A stretch of DNA of 64,000 nt from Strongylocentrotus purpuratus. Lineage: Eukaryota; Echinodermata; Echinoidea; Camarodonta; Strongylocentrotidae. Below are positions 12,059 to 22,250 of the stretch, in pieces. The DNA is taken from assembly GCF_000002235.5 (NCBI RefSeq), contig NW_022145558.1, positions 370,501 through 434,500 of the forward strand. The letters are read 5' to 3'. The first letter of the stretch is position 1; each line of letters starts with the position of its first letter. The notes below the pieces were generated by a model that was given only the letters and a program-made list of their open reading frames with translations, did no database searches and had not been told where the DNA came from. Position numbers and translations under genes: made by a program.

Positions 12059-15000
12059 GTGAGTTTGAGAAATTATTGTGTCTGATGCAACATGTATAAA
12101 TTCGTGAAGTCAATCGCCGTGTACAGCGAGCATCACAATCATTTTCAAGATGACGGTTTTTTTCAGTCGGACTGAGAAAGGTTATATTCAGACAAGTTTA
12201 ATTAGTTAACACCAGTTAGTTTGAATACGCGTGATTAGTGATTATGCAAATAGAGGTTTACGTAATGAGATAGAAGCGAATTAATTAGCAGGTGCAGTGG
12301 TTCCCAGGGAAAGCATGAGAAGGGAGAGAGAGAGAGAGAGAGAGAGAGAGGGGAAAAAATGGAGATATTATAGATAGAAAGAGAGAGAGAGAGAAAGAGA
12401 GCAAGAGAGGACAGGGGGCTTTAAAACGTGGGTGAACATGTATGTATGGAGTAAAGATCTAATAATAAGGATGTAGCTCAAACAAGATAGATTTGGGCTA
12501 TATCGTAAAATAAAACTGCTACATTTTGAAGGAAAATCATCATGTTAACAATACGCCTTTTCGTGAAATTTAACCTTGAAATGGTATTATACCCAGCGCA
12601 GACTATTCTGTCTATGATCCTTCTGGAACCCGATCTTCGAATAAATGGCAATTATACTAGTTATGGAAATCTAATCATTCATCTTCTTCCCGATTTAGAT
12701 TCTGTAGTTGAGATAAGAACACTTACAACGAGCATTTAAACCTTTTAAAACTAGTTTAATCAAAATGGTGACTTAATAGGAAAATGATAACAAGGAGACT
12801 GCAATTTAGGACATTTTCAGTAAGGAAATCAGCACAAGTTTGTTGGGTTGCATTTTCCTTTAATTAATTCCTCGAAACTATATAACTCACGTATATTTGA
12901 TTATAATTATTATCATGTTTAACCGCATATCGTGTCTAGCCTTGCTGGTTGGGGTCGAATGACGTCACAATGCCTACATTCCCGCTTCCGGCCTTTGTTT
13001 AATGTACAGCCATCTCCGAACATAGTGGTAGATCATACCACAAGAGCATTGTTTGGTCGGCTTTAAATCTTACCAGGATCCTTACTTTAATGATACGTGA
13101 TGAGGAAACCAGAGCATTTCCCGGTACCTGTCTTTTTAATAGACCGGTTTAACAAACATAATTATTCAAATTTTATGCACACTTTTTAAACAAAGGTTGG
13201 CTTTTACAACCTGAAAACTTGCCTGAGGCTTGCCCGTCATAGCAAAACGTAACATATGCAGACTGGATTCCGAGTATTTTATTTCATCATTAATACCAGG
13301 TTAATGGAATAACTCGTCACTATAGGTCCCCAGGAAAGAAACATTCATCAATATTGAATGCAAAAGTTATAACGAAAGAGAGCTCGTCATTACAAGAACT
13401 ATTGTCGTGAATATCATACTTTTTTTTTGGGGGGGGGGGGGTGTAGGAAGCGTAGCCGAAGTAAACATGTTAGCAAAGGTTTTAACATGAATGACATTGT
13501 GTCCATACTTTTCAGACAGAAATGTCCCGACTGATAGAATTAATGTTTTAAACCTTTTTCTTTTCTTTTTTTTTCTATCGGGGGGGGGGGGGGCTACTGA
13601 CTTTTCTTTGTTTATTAGTGTTTATTTTTTAGAACTAGATTTAAAGAAATATAATATACAATAGAGTTCATTCAGATGAGAATATACGGTTTGCGTTCAT
13701 CTGATTGTCGACAAATATTTGCCTTGTCGACAGACAAACATAATAAACACCGTTTATGTTTTTTCCTAGAAGACCGTGATATGCCTATAATTGTCCTAAT
13801 CCGGTATTCATAACTGCCCTAATTGTTTGTCAATACCTTTTCGTATATTCTATAGAAATCCTTTTTGGATGACGTAATACGTCATTTCAAAAGGTGATTG
13901 ACATGGCTATTCCAAGAAATCTGCAGATATCGTAATTACTAATTCTCGGTAGTTTGTTATCAGTTACATTTTGTTTTGAGATCAACATTTCTTTTATTAT
14001 TATATTGCATACACGTTCCAAAATGTGTTATATTTTGTGTAGGTTGTATCGCTGAAATGTAATTTGATTTGAATATGTATGTTGCAGAATAAATTCAATT
14101 CAATTCATTTCAAATTGCAGTAGGTTCATATTCGAAATCATTGCGATCGTATTGTATACCCTGTATGAAATGCCATCCTTTCGAAAATATATAATGATTA
14201 AGTCCAAACTCCACATGACCATTTAATTCACACGCATTAATCTTTAATGAATGAGGGTAATCTAAAACCAACACGATTCACGCTCGTTGCTAGGTAGAAG
14301 GGAAGGGTCTTTTTCACTAAGCGCTAAGATGCGCCTTAAGCATCCTGAAGTCCGGTTTTAGGACTTAGTGACGGGAGTTTCACAAAGACCCCACTAGGCG
14401 TCTTTAATTTTGGTTTGTCTGTAGAGAAAAGGGTCACACCAATCACAATTGGATGTAAAAGACTTATAGTGTAGCCCCCACCCCTTCGCCAACAAAATGA
14501 TGAAACACATAATTTCATTCATCTCTTTGAAAAAAAAGCTTAAGCCAAATAGGGATGCGTCCCCCCCCCCCCCTTCTGTCTGTATAATGAACTGGGATGC
14601 ACCCTTTCATTTTGTACCAACTCGCTTCGACATCTATGTCGCCAAATGTTTCAGACTTTAATTAACAGTCTTGAGCGGTGCTCTTCTTACAGACAACGCG
14701 TGGCAGCTAGGTTGTTTACAGTGAAACAAAACTGGACAAATGGAGATAAGGATTGTTATCAGATAAAACTAGCCGGATGAATCATGAGCCATATAATTGT
14801 AATTGAATATCTAGGAGAAGGGATAGAAGGGGCACGCGCCCTTTAAAAATTTCAACCTGGCATACCTTTATCCGCGCATAAATGTGCGGGATAGGGGGTA
14901 GCAAAGAGGGGGGGGGTAGCCCCCTTGTTGTTTTCGTATGCATCCCCTTATATAGTCCTTTTGCTTGCCAGAGTTTAAAAAAATAAATATAGAATTATGC

Positions 15001-15198
15001 CTCCTTCTTTCAAATGACAAATCTATAACGCAGAGCTATTGTTTTGTCCGTTTTCCTATGGACGTCCCTATATCAGATTGAAAGCGAATGTTCAATAAAG
15101 TGTGAATATATTTAGAGCCCCCCACCCCCACCGATCCGCCAAAAAGTGAATAGGAGACAATACACCTATAACCTGAACATTTTCTTCTTTCTTTGCAG
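12059..15198 (+). other. Presumed intron 1 of the midkine-like gene
   Basis: About 3.1 kb from the gtgagt donor to the ttctttctttgcag acceptor. It contains AG microsatellite at 12327-12405, G runs near 13431 and 13580, a C run near 14561 and a small inverted-repeat element at 14305-14392. No coding exon is evident. Confidence 0.45.
14305..14392. mobile_element. Short MITE-like element with inverted ends
   Basis: The left end gggtctttttcactaag and right end cttagtgac...ttcacaaagacccc are imperfect inverted copies, giving an 88-bp foldback. Its ends share the ttcacaaag word with other MITEs in this window (for example 49985 and 50412). Confidence 0.6.
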
Positions 15199-15204
15199 CC
15201 CAAG

Positions 15205-15325
15205 ATGAATCGGTTCCTGGTCCTGCTTGTCGTGTTGGCCCTGGTCCTGGGCCTAGCCGCTGCGAGGTCTGAGCCAAGAAAAAACAAAGGAAAGAACAAG
15301 GAGGGCGGAAGGAGAGAAGGAAAAG
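15205..15325 (+). CDS. mdk-like: Midkine/pleiotrophin-like protein, coding exon 1 (signal peptide)
   Basis: The ATG at 15205 lies seven bases after a strong acceptor (tttctttgcag). The exon encodes 40 residues and one base of the next codon. Residues 1-22 form a classic signal peptide (MNRFLVLLVVLALVLGLAAA, then R-S). A Lys/Arg/Gly-rich stretch follows (EPRKNKGKNKEGGRREGKG), like the basic N-terminus of vertebrate midkine and pleiotrophin. The donor is AAAAG|GTAGGC, phase 1. Together the six coding exons (15205-15325, 16087-16467, 16858-17016, 17396-17539, 18288-18455, 19541-19671) give 367 residues without a frame break. Confidence 0.88.
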
Positions 15326-15739
15326 GTAGGCCAACCTGAGAGATTAGATAATTCTGGGGCTAAATGAGTCTAAGGAAGCACGGGAAATGACCCAAGTGAT
15401 GGGATTCGGAATGGACCTCTTCAGAATATCACCTGTCTAATTGATTTAAAGTCAGTAGTGATTGTAAAAGTGGGGGGGGGGGCAAGCTTTTGGGTTGTCA
15501 AGAACAACCTTTCTTTAATAATTTAACCAGTATACGCATAAAATTTGAACATATTAGTAAGACCTCAGAATAATGCTTGATAAGCGCATGCAGGTAATAA
15601 CGCCATCGACATTACGCCTCGTGTGCAATAGGCATTGGCCATAATTATCAACATTATGATGAAAATTAGTCAGAATGTACTGGCACTAAATAATGTCGTC
15701 TTTCGAGACTGACAGAACATCGACAGTATACAAATAATA

Positions 15740-15960
15740 CACAGCAGTGTGGGCATTAGTAAGAATTACCCACGCAAGGTACCTTTGGAACAGTCAAACA
15801 TACCCGAAGCGATAGCCGAGGGTGTTTGGAGTGTGGGTTATTTTACTAATGCCCAGGCAAAATGATGTTTTATAACTTGATTTTACTAATGACCGGTCAT
15901 AAGTACTTACTGATGACCAGTCATTAGTAAAATTACGTGCTAGGCAAAATAAATTCCTGG
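15740..15960. repeat. Inverted-repeat segment in intron 2
   Basis: The words gtgtgggcattagtaa (from 15748) and ttactaatgcccaggc (to about 15859) are inverted partners. Further attagtaaaat copies follow to 15934, and a palindromic accgaagcgatagccgagggt region lies in the middle. It looks like a decayed MITE in the intron between the signal-peptide exon and the N-domain exon. Confidence 0.6.
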
Positions 15961-16086
15961 TCACGTGTGCACTCTCAACCAATCATTTTGATTAGGATCC
16001 GCTTCATCATCTGATAGTAATCAATAATCAATAATTCAATAATGATTTAACTCTCTAATCATCACAATTTGTTCACCCGTGCATAG

Positions 16087-16467
16087 GCAACAACACGTCT
16101 GCAGCCCAGATGGAATGGATCTGGAGCGAGTGCGTGCCGAACACGGGATCATGCGGTAAGGGGCAAAAGATCGGTAACTGCAGTGGTGAGCCATGTGAAG
16201 TAGCCACGAAGACTGTCGACTGCCGCGTCAAGTGCGCAAAGGAAGCGGTCAACAATGAAGCACCGGTTGCAGTCGATGATGAGGAAGCGGTCGCCACCGT
16301 AGCTCCAGCTCGAGGCGGTGGTAGACCCGGTAAAGGGCGTCGACCGGGCAAAGACGGGAACGGAAAGGGCCGGGAAAATAGCGGAACCGGAAACGGAAGG
16401 AGGCCGGAGAAGCCATCACGAGGGGGCCGTAAACCCAACAAGAATGATAAACCAGCAAAAGCTAAAG
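16087..16467 (+). CDS. mdk-like: Midkine/pleiotrophin-like protein, exon 2 (N-type domain and basic linker)
   Basis: The exon starts after gtgcatag and ends at AAAG|GTGAGC, phase 1 on both sides. It encodes roughly residues 41-167. The first part (MEWIWSECVPNTGSCGKGQK, then IGNCSG...CEVATKTVDCRVKC) matches the N-terminal half-domain of the midkine/pleiotrophin family: tryptophans before the first Cys, a CGxG turn, and a closing C-x3-C. About 75 residues follow that are rich in Gly, Arg, Lys and Pro (GGGRPGKGRRPGKDGNGKGR and similar), much longer than the hinge in vertebrate members. It is likely a heparan-sulfate-binding linker. NNTS near the start could be N-glycosylated. Confidence 0.9.
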
Positions 16468-16857
16468 GTGAGCTAAAAGAAATACCACGATAGAGAATTT
16501 GTCATCTCCAGACGTAGACTGCATGGGGAAGCTGGGGTGTTTCCCAGCGGGCCGCGTCTTTTTTTAACCTAACCTACACATCCTACTGCTGCATTTGATT
16601 GGCTCAATAGAAACCTAAACGTGCTAGTCATAAATATTCATGATACGCATGCAAACAGAATTTGATGCGATAATTTATCAAATAATGAGATTTCATACAA
16701 AAAAAATCAAATGCAAAACATTTGTGTTCTTTGTCAACAAAAATGAATGAGCTTCCGATCAACATCGTCGTCATCATAAACAAAAATAATATATCGATCT
16801 GAAATTCCATTACATTTTTCTTCATCATCTTTTTCCCTTTCGCATTTTTCTTCCTAG

Positions 16858-17016
16858 AATGCAAATACTCCCGAGCGACGCTATCCGAATGCGACCTGAC
16901 CCGGAACCAAATGAACAGGACGAAGGTCCTCAAGGGAACCCCTACCTCAGAGTGCCCGGAAGTAGTCGTTGAATCCATCCGATGTGATAGGCAGTCAATC
17001 AGGAATGAAAACAGAA
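16858..17016 (+). CDS. mdk-like: Midkine/pleiotrophin-like protein, exon 3 (first C-type domain)
   Basis: The exon runs between cttcctag and AGA A|GTGAGT, phase 1 to phase 1, 53 codons. It encodes ECKYSRATLSECDLTRNQMN and on to C-x9-C (SECPEVVVESIRC). The CKY start and four-cysteine spacing match the C-terminal heparin-binding half-domain of midkine/pleiotrophin. The usual WG/FGxC core is replaced by LSEC, making this the most divergent of the four C-type copies. Confidence 0.85.
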
Positions 17017-17376
17017 GTGAGTATATGGGCGGATCCAGGGGTTTTTTTTTACGGTAGGGGCCAAAAGCGGTTTGCAGAAGGGGATGTTTGAAGGCCTCAA
17101 GTCCGAGTAGAAAAACAATCTTCAGTAAATTTTGTTTATAAATAAATACAAACAAGACAATGTGTAAAAAATATGAATATTAAAGACCCGATGGACAAGC
17201 GCCCCAATCCCATCCCAAATAAAGATTCTTTTAGAACCGCACCTAGGTTAAGAGGAATGGCCCCATTTGCAAGGACCTTTAACAAAAATGTAGGCACTTT
17301 CAATAGCCTCAGTTGTGTGTCGCCATTTTGGGGAAAGAATCACTCAAACACCTGCTTGTACATGTCTAATAAACTT

Positions 17377-17388
17377 TGACCTTTGACC
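17377..17388 (+). promoter_or_regulatory. DR1-like motif just upstream of exon 4
   Basis: The word tgacctttgacc is a direct repeat of the AGGTCA-type half-site with one-base spacing, read on the minus strand. It lies within the tract before the acceptor at 17395. It may bind RXR/HNF4/COUP-TF-type nuclear receptors, or be chance sequence serving only as the splice tract. Confidence 0.3.
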
Positions 17389-17395
17389 GCGTCAG

Positions 17396-17539
17396 ATTGT
17401 AACTACACCCGGGGTGAGTTTGGACCTTGCAACGAGACGACAAACCTTAGGACCAGAGAGGACACCCTCACCGACATCGCCCAGGTTTCAGAGGAATGCA
17501 GACTGGTCAGGACCATTGAGCATGAGTGCTCTAAACCAG
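17396..17539 (+). CDS. mdk-like: Midkine/pleiotrophin-like protein, exon 4 (second C-type domain)
   Basis: A 48-codon exon, phase 1 to phase 1, from gcgtcag to CCAG|GTATGG. It encodes NCNYTRGEFGPCNETTNLRT and then a Leu-rich strand ending EECRLVRTIEHEC. The C-x-Y...GEFGPC core followed by T-x-x-R-T-R matches the pleiotrophin/midkine C-domain very closely and is the best family evidence in the gene. NET is a possible N-glycosylation site. A short decayed duplicate of this exon's 3' end lies in the following intron at about 17715-17760. Confidence 0.93.
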
Positions 17540-17541
17540 GT

Positions 17542-17842
17542 ATGGAAGTCGTCATCATCACCAATCATCATTTTCATAATTAACATCCCAAACATCATCA
17601 TCATCATCATCATCAACACCATTGCCATCTTCAAATATTATTGACATTAACTCCATTATCATCATGACCTCCACTACCATAATCAGTGTTAGCATTATCG
17701 TCTGCTCCTCGTCATCACCCAGGTTAGGGCTGTTGAGGATGGTTGCTCTAAACCAGGTACGAACAGCATCTTCATCAACATCACCATTATCATCATCATA
17801 AACCACCACCACCACTACCATCATTATTGTCGCAATCGTCAT
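17542..17842. repeat. ATC/CAT trinucleotide tract in intron
   Basis: A degenerate (CAT)n stretch starts right after the exon-4 donor. It is interrupted at 17715-17760 by a copy of that exon's end and then continues as CAT/ACC repeats. Confidence 0.85.
17715..17760 (+). pseudogene. Decayed partial duplicate of the midkine-like exon 4 end
   Basis: The sequence ggttgctctaaaccaggtac repeats the last bases of exon 4 and its donor (gagtgctctaaaccaggtat). It is preceded by a weaker match to cccaggtt and the tail of the exon, then again by CAT-type repeats. The internal part of the exon is missing and no acceptor lies before it, so it is a vestigial copy. Confidence 0.7.
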
Positions 17843-18287
17843 AGGTTTACGGTCCCACCCGATTTCTTTTCTTTCTGTTTTTGTTGATGAAAGTTGCTTG
17901 ACCGAAAGAAAAGGGACAGTAGTTTATTTATGTTCTTTTTTTCTCCTGTGGAGGGCCCGAGGGATCTATGATTTTCAAACCATGAGGGCTAATGTACAAA
18001 TCTTAAGATATTCGGGTTTCTTCTTTACTCCAGTCGGCAAATCTGAGTTGATACGGATTTCATCATTGTCGACGAATTTTGCAATCTGAGAAATTACTTT
18101 TGGTTCGTTGGCGGAAAAAGACTTGTCTGTAAACTTGTCTGTATTTTTTGGGGTTATTACAATTTAAACTCTAGTGATCGACGACCCTGCATAGATCTAA
18201 TTTACTTGAAAAGCCGCTATACGATTTGTAAATGTTATTTTACACCCATGTTGTTATTTTGTACTCACTTTTTCTCTCACAACGTAG

Positions 18288-18455
18288 AACATAGAGGTAG
18301 GCCCATGCGATGCAGATATAACTGGGAACAAGCTCCTACCTGTAATGAAACAACAAACCAAATCACCATGACTGGCTCGCTTGTGGTCGTAGAGGGCGCC
18401 CCAGCTGAATGCGAAGCTGTCAGGACGCATGAACTGCCTTGCAAGAAAGGAAAAG
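18288..18455 (+). CDS. mdk-like: Midkine/pleiotrophin-like protein, exon 5 (third C-type domain)
   Basis: A 56-codon exon between cacaacgtag and AAAAG|GTGGGT, phase 1 on both sides. It encodes RCRYNWEQAPTCNETTNQIT, then a hydrophobic strand and AECEAVRTHELPCKKGKG. The cysteines keep the exon-4 spacing (C-x9-C...C-x9-C) and CNETTN is shared with exon 4, so exons 4 and 5 look like a tandem duplication. The Lys-rich end may add to glycosaminoglycan binding. Confidence 0.9.
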
Positions 18456-18477
18456 GTGGGTGATGGTCTCATGGATG

Positions 18478-18600
18478 ATGTCGATAATGCTCCTCCTCCT
18501 ATTCTTCATCCAATTCTCCTCCTTCCTCTCCTTCTTCTCCTTCTTCTTCTCCTCCTCGTTCTTCTTCTCGTTCTTCTTCTTCAATTATTCATACAGTCAT
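18478..18600. repeat. CT/TCC-rich tract in intron
   Basis: A polypyrimidine block (tcctcct, cttcttct, tcgttcttctt) follows the exon-5 donor. The Leu/Phe/Ser-rich open frames across it reflect the low complexity, not a gene. Confidence 0.85.
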
Positions 18601-19109
18601 TCTTTCTGTCTGTCCTTGATTGTTTCTTTTTCTTAATAATCTTTCTTGTACTTTCATCCAGGATGCATTGTAGAGTCACTAGTGGGGGTGACAGTGATTT
18701 TTAGAAAGGATGGGGGCGGCGGCAAACTAATTTCTCGGGTTATTTTAATACAAAGTTAATACTCTCCAGTTATTTGAGGGCGGGGGGAGGGACCTGTATA
18801 CCGATCCATATTAGGATCAACACCTCCGGTACATAGTGCACATCTCTCCTTTCGAATGGTCTTTCCCGTTAGCGCGCTTCCCGTTAAACTCATTTCTCCG
18901 ACATACAGAAATATTGTTGACTTTAGTTATGGAAATGAACTCACTACATTTTCAAGACAGTGTGACCGAACATGACATCGAATAATAACGAATCTCTAGA
19001 TCTCAAGTATGAATGAAATGACGGAAAATTTTATTGACCCCCGAAAATACAAGACTCTCCTAACCGTAGTACATTATTGGTTCATGCTTAACTCTAAATC
19101 CAGCATGAT

Positions 19110-19159
19110 GCACACTTCAAATCTCGGCCCGGCGCGCTGGGCCGAGATTTGAAGTGTGC
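19110..19159. repeat. Perfect 21-bp stem hairpin
   Basis: The arm from 19110 (gcacacttcaaatctcggcc and one more c) is matched perfectly by the inverted arm 19139-19159, with an 8-base loop ggcgcgct. It lies in the last intron of the midkine-like gene. The stem is short for a microRNA precursor and no target-site duplication stands out. Confidence 0.9.
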
Positions 19160-19276
19160 GGCGGCGTAGCCTTTGACACGACATTTTATCTTTTCTCCCG
19201 CTACCCATGTGTTGAAGAGGACTTGTGTACTTATACCTGGTAGGATTTATTCATTGAAATGCACTGTATTAAATGA

Positions 19277-19428
19277 GGGAACCGTTTCACAAAGCCTTTT
19301 TTGAATGACAAATGACAAAAATCAGTGACAACTCTGCTGATAACCAATCAGAAGCAAGGATTTCACTAGCTTATAACAAAAAATTGTCATTTGTCAATGA
19401 TGACAAGTTTTGTGAAATGGGGCCCTGG
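19277..19428. mobile_element. MITE, family with gtttcacaaagcc ends, copy 1
   Basis: The ends accgtttcacaaagcctttt and acaagttttgtgaaatgggg are inverted copies; the interior has ccaatcagaagcaagga and agcttataacaa. Closely similar copies lie at 43694-43840, 49985-50132 and 59630-59777. It sits in the last intron of the midkine-like gene. Confidence 0.9.
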
Positions 19429-19540
19429 TAACGGATTCCACTGCATGTAACCTCGTGGGGACGATTGTGAAATGCAGGGGGGAAAGGGGAATTGTTAAAT
19501 ATCATAATGACAATTTAACTCGATCTCTTAATCCCAACAG

Positions 19541-19671
19541 TTCCATGTACTCTGGGTGAATGGGGTGAATACAGCGAGTGCCTTGACGGTATGCAGACTC
19601 GAACCCGTGACCTGCAGAAAGGCCCTCACGTCTGCCAACGTCTCACCAAGGAGTCGGCCACTTGCGAGTAA
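19541..19671 (+). CDS. mdk-like: Midkine/pleiotrophin-like protein, last coding exon (fourth C-type domain)
   Basis: The acceptor is cttaatcccaacag and the phase is 1. The exon encodes VPCTLGEWGEYSECLDGMQT, then RTRDLQKGPHVCQRLTKESATCE and a TAA at 19669-19671. GEWGEYSEC followed by TRTRDL is the C-domain core of the family with a Trp, close to the WGxC of vertebrate midkine. The protein ends directly after the last Cys, without the Lys-rich tail of vertebrate members. Confidence 0.9.
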
Positions 19672-20342
19672 CATGAAGATGGCATATAACATGCAAAACC
19701 GTCCTAATAATACAACAAGGATTATAGCAAGTTGGACTGGGCTCAGGTAGGGTATGGTCCAGGGGTATAGTGGGCAAGATAAGATAATATTGGGAGTGGT
19801 CAGGATGATGTGGGCGGAGTTTTGGTGAGGGAGGGTGTGGTCTGGGGTCGGATGGAGTGGGTGGTCGGGTTATTATATTTTGGTAAAATTACAGCCGACA
19901 GTTTATTTCTTATAACTCATTCGCATAAATGAGTGTAAAATGTGTGTGATTTGAATTAATGAAAATGTTAAGGTCTATTCAGTGAAAAAAAGTGAAATCA
20001 ATCAATGGTAGATTTTAGATTTTTAAAACTCGAAAAGAAAGGTGCAATTAAAGATAGTGAAGAATGTTATGCAAATGTAAACGTACTAATGTGAAATGAT
20101 TCGTTTATTTTTTAATTGTTTGATATAACTATATCATAACGAACACTTAATGTTATTTGTTATGCTTTGGGGATAATTCTTTATGGTTATCATTACTTTC
20201 GAATTCGCCTGTCACCACATAGGCAATTCCAATTATTTCATGTTTAATGTATTGTCACGTCATGGTTAAAGATGTTGGTCGTTATAGTTTGCTGATTTTT
20301 TGTACTTTGTATTTTCTTTAAACTTTTAAGTAAAGGAATAAA
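19672..20342 (+). other. Probable 3'UTR of the midkine-like gene with poly(A) signal
   Basis: AT-rich sequence without coding signal follows the TAA. An AATAAA at 20337-20342 (aaggaataaaagatg) is the best polyadenylation signal and gives a 3'UTR of about 0.7 kb. Confidence 0.5.
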
Positions 20343-20442
20343 AGATGAATTTGAAGCGCATAATGGTGTTGGACAGTGATAAATATTGTGTTGGTTTCTC
20401 AATGAGGATAAAGAAAGTCGCGTTGATTACGGAAAACTATAA

Positions 20443-20474
20443 GTTGAGGGAGGGAGAGAGAAGGAAAGATAGAG

Positions 20475-20523
<49 letters not shown>

Positions 20524-20663
20524 CGGACGAGTGACATAGGAGAGAGAATGAGAGTTGCAGTCATGGAAGTTTGGAAATGGTTTCACGATGATGAAGGAGG
20601 AATCGTGATAAGCGGCGAGAGGGGGAAGGGAAGGGAGAGAAATAGGATGGAGGGATATGTTGA

Positions 20664-20699
<36 letters not shown>

Positions 20700-21233
20700 A
20701 GAGAATGAGAGTTGTAGTCATGGTAGTTTGGAAGGGGTTAAACAGATGGCAGGTAATGGTGCTGAATAGTTAATACATTGTGTTGGTTTTGACAATGATG
20801 AAGGAGGAATCATATCGTGGGTAATTTCACGGACCTACTACCAATGGTAATATCATGGGTGAGCAGCGAGAGGGGAAGAGAAAGGGAGAGAAAAGGACGG
20901 AGGGAGGTTGAGGAAGAGAGAGAGATGGAGGGGGTATGAGGAAGAGAGAGAGAGAGAGAAAGAGAGATGGAGGGGGCGAGGAAGATAAAGAGAGGGGGGA
21001 GGATGAGGACGAGAGAGGGGGTAAGTTGGAGGGGTAAGACGGATGCGAGATGTGAAAGAGTTTATGATAGGGGGCCTGAAATATTCCAAAATCAAACATG
21101 ATCAGAATTTCAAGTAATATTTATTTAGCGTACCACCCATCCTCTCCCTCTTTTCCATCTCCCCCTCTCTCTCACACACACTCTCTCTCTCTCTATCTCT
21201 CTCTATCTCTCGATGACTCTTTCTCTCGCACTC
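20443..21233. repeat. GA-rich microsatellite and minisatellite block, then CT tract
   Basis: Pure AG runs at 20478-20520 and 20669-20695 are separated by a partly duplicated segment: agagaatgagagttg followed by a catggaagtttggaa-type stretch occurs at about 20540 and again at 20700. A CT tract follows at 21146-21222. The open frames here are low-complexity artefacts. Confidence 0.85.
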
Positions 21234-21694
21234 TTAAAATAATGGAAGAATGTTCTAGGCGATTTTGCATTCCCCATCTGTGTATACAAAGAATAGGACA
21301 GCAAAAAGCATATCTGAATGAATATTGAATGAACTAACGCCAATTTCGAACATTTTTTGTATCATGACATTATTAAAAAGAGCAAAGAATTCAAAACCTC
21401 GACCAGTTGAATATCTTTCGTAAAAATGCATTTAATTATACTGCTTACAAAGAAGTCAGAACAGAATACATGCCCCTGAGCACTTCTTTGAGCAGTTCAT
21501 AGCTTTTGATTGTCACTCGCAGTGAAATGTATACATAACAAAAACATATATTGCAACATCCAATATTTCTGTTAGGACGTATTAGCCTTCAGACAAAAAA
21601 AAAAAGGGGGGGGGGGGGGGTTGCCACAAACTCATTTCACTAAATTAGAAATGACGATTAAAGACATTTTTCGAGACATCATTAGGGTTACAGG

Positions 21695-22013
21695 CAGGCG
21701 CGGATCCAGGATTTCTTAGAGGGGAAGGCCCAAATTTAAAAACAATTTGAAATTTAGTGTGCTGAAAATTTGAAAATCGCGCCGGCCGATATTTCGCTCA
21801 GTGTGCGGGGGGGGGGGGGGGGGGGGCATAGTGAGCGCTTTTTTTTTTTTACTCAACACCCCCTCCCTCCCCCCCCCCCCCCCTTGAGCAAAAAAAAAGG
21901 GTAAATTTCTGGTCACAAGTTTTAATATTTTTTGTTTGTTTTGCCAGGGGCCGTCTTTTTTGGGGGGGGGGGGGCAGGGGGGCAAGGCCCACTCACCCCT
22001 AGATCCGCGCCTG
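21695..22013. mobile_element. MITE with caggcgcggatccag inverted ends
   Basis: The left end caggcgcggatccag and right end ctagatccgcgcctg form a 15-bp terminal inverted repeat with one mismatch, around G- and C-runs. Solitary or eroded ends of the same type occur near 17029, 33190, 35428 and 40017, so the family is common here. Confidence 0.8.
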
Positions 22014-22250
22014 GGTACAGGGGACAAAAGAAGTCACAGATGGCGTTAACCAGTATTTTGCATGCTACACCCCCTTTAAATGACTGGGTAAATCTCTAAA
22101 GTGTAGTATATATGATATTCACGTTCAAAGGGCAAAACTTCATCATTATCATTATCGTCATCAATAAAATAAAAAACCTTTGTTGTGTCGACTTATATTT
22201 TCACTTCACAAAGTGTAGTGAAATTAACCAATGTTTCATATTTGAAAGCT

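Noticed and set aside
16073-16458. Minus-strand open frames opposite the midkine-like N-domain exon
   Set aside because: They are shadows of a GC-rich coding exon that has matching splice sites and family motifs on the plus strand.
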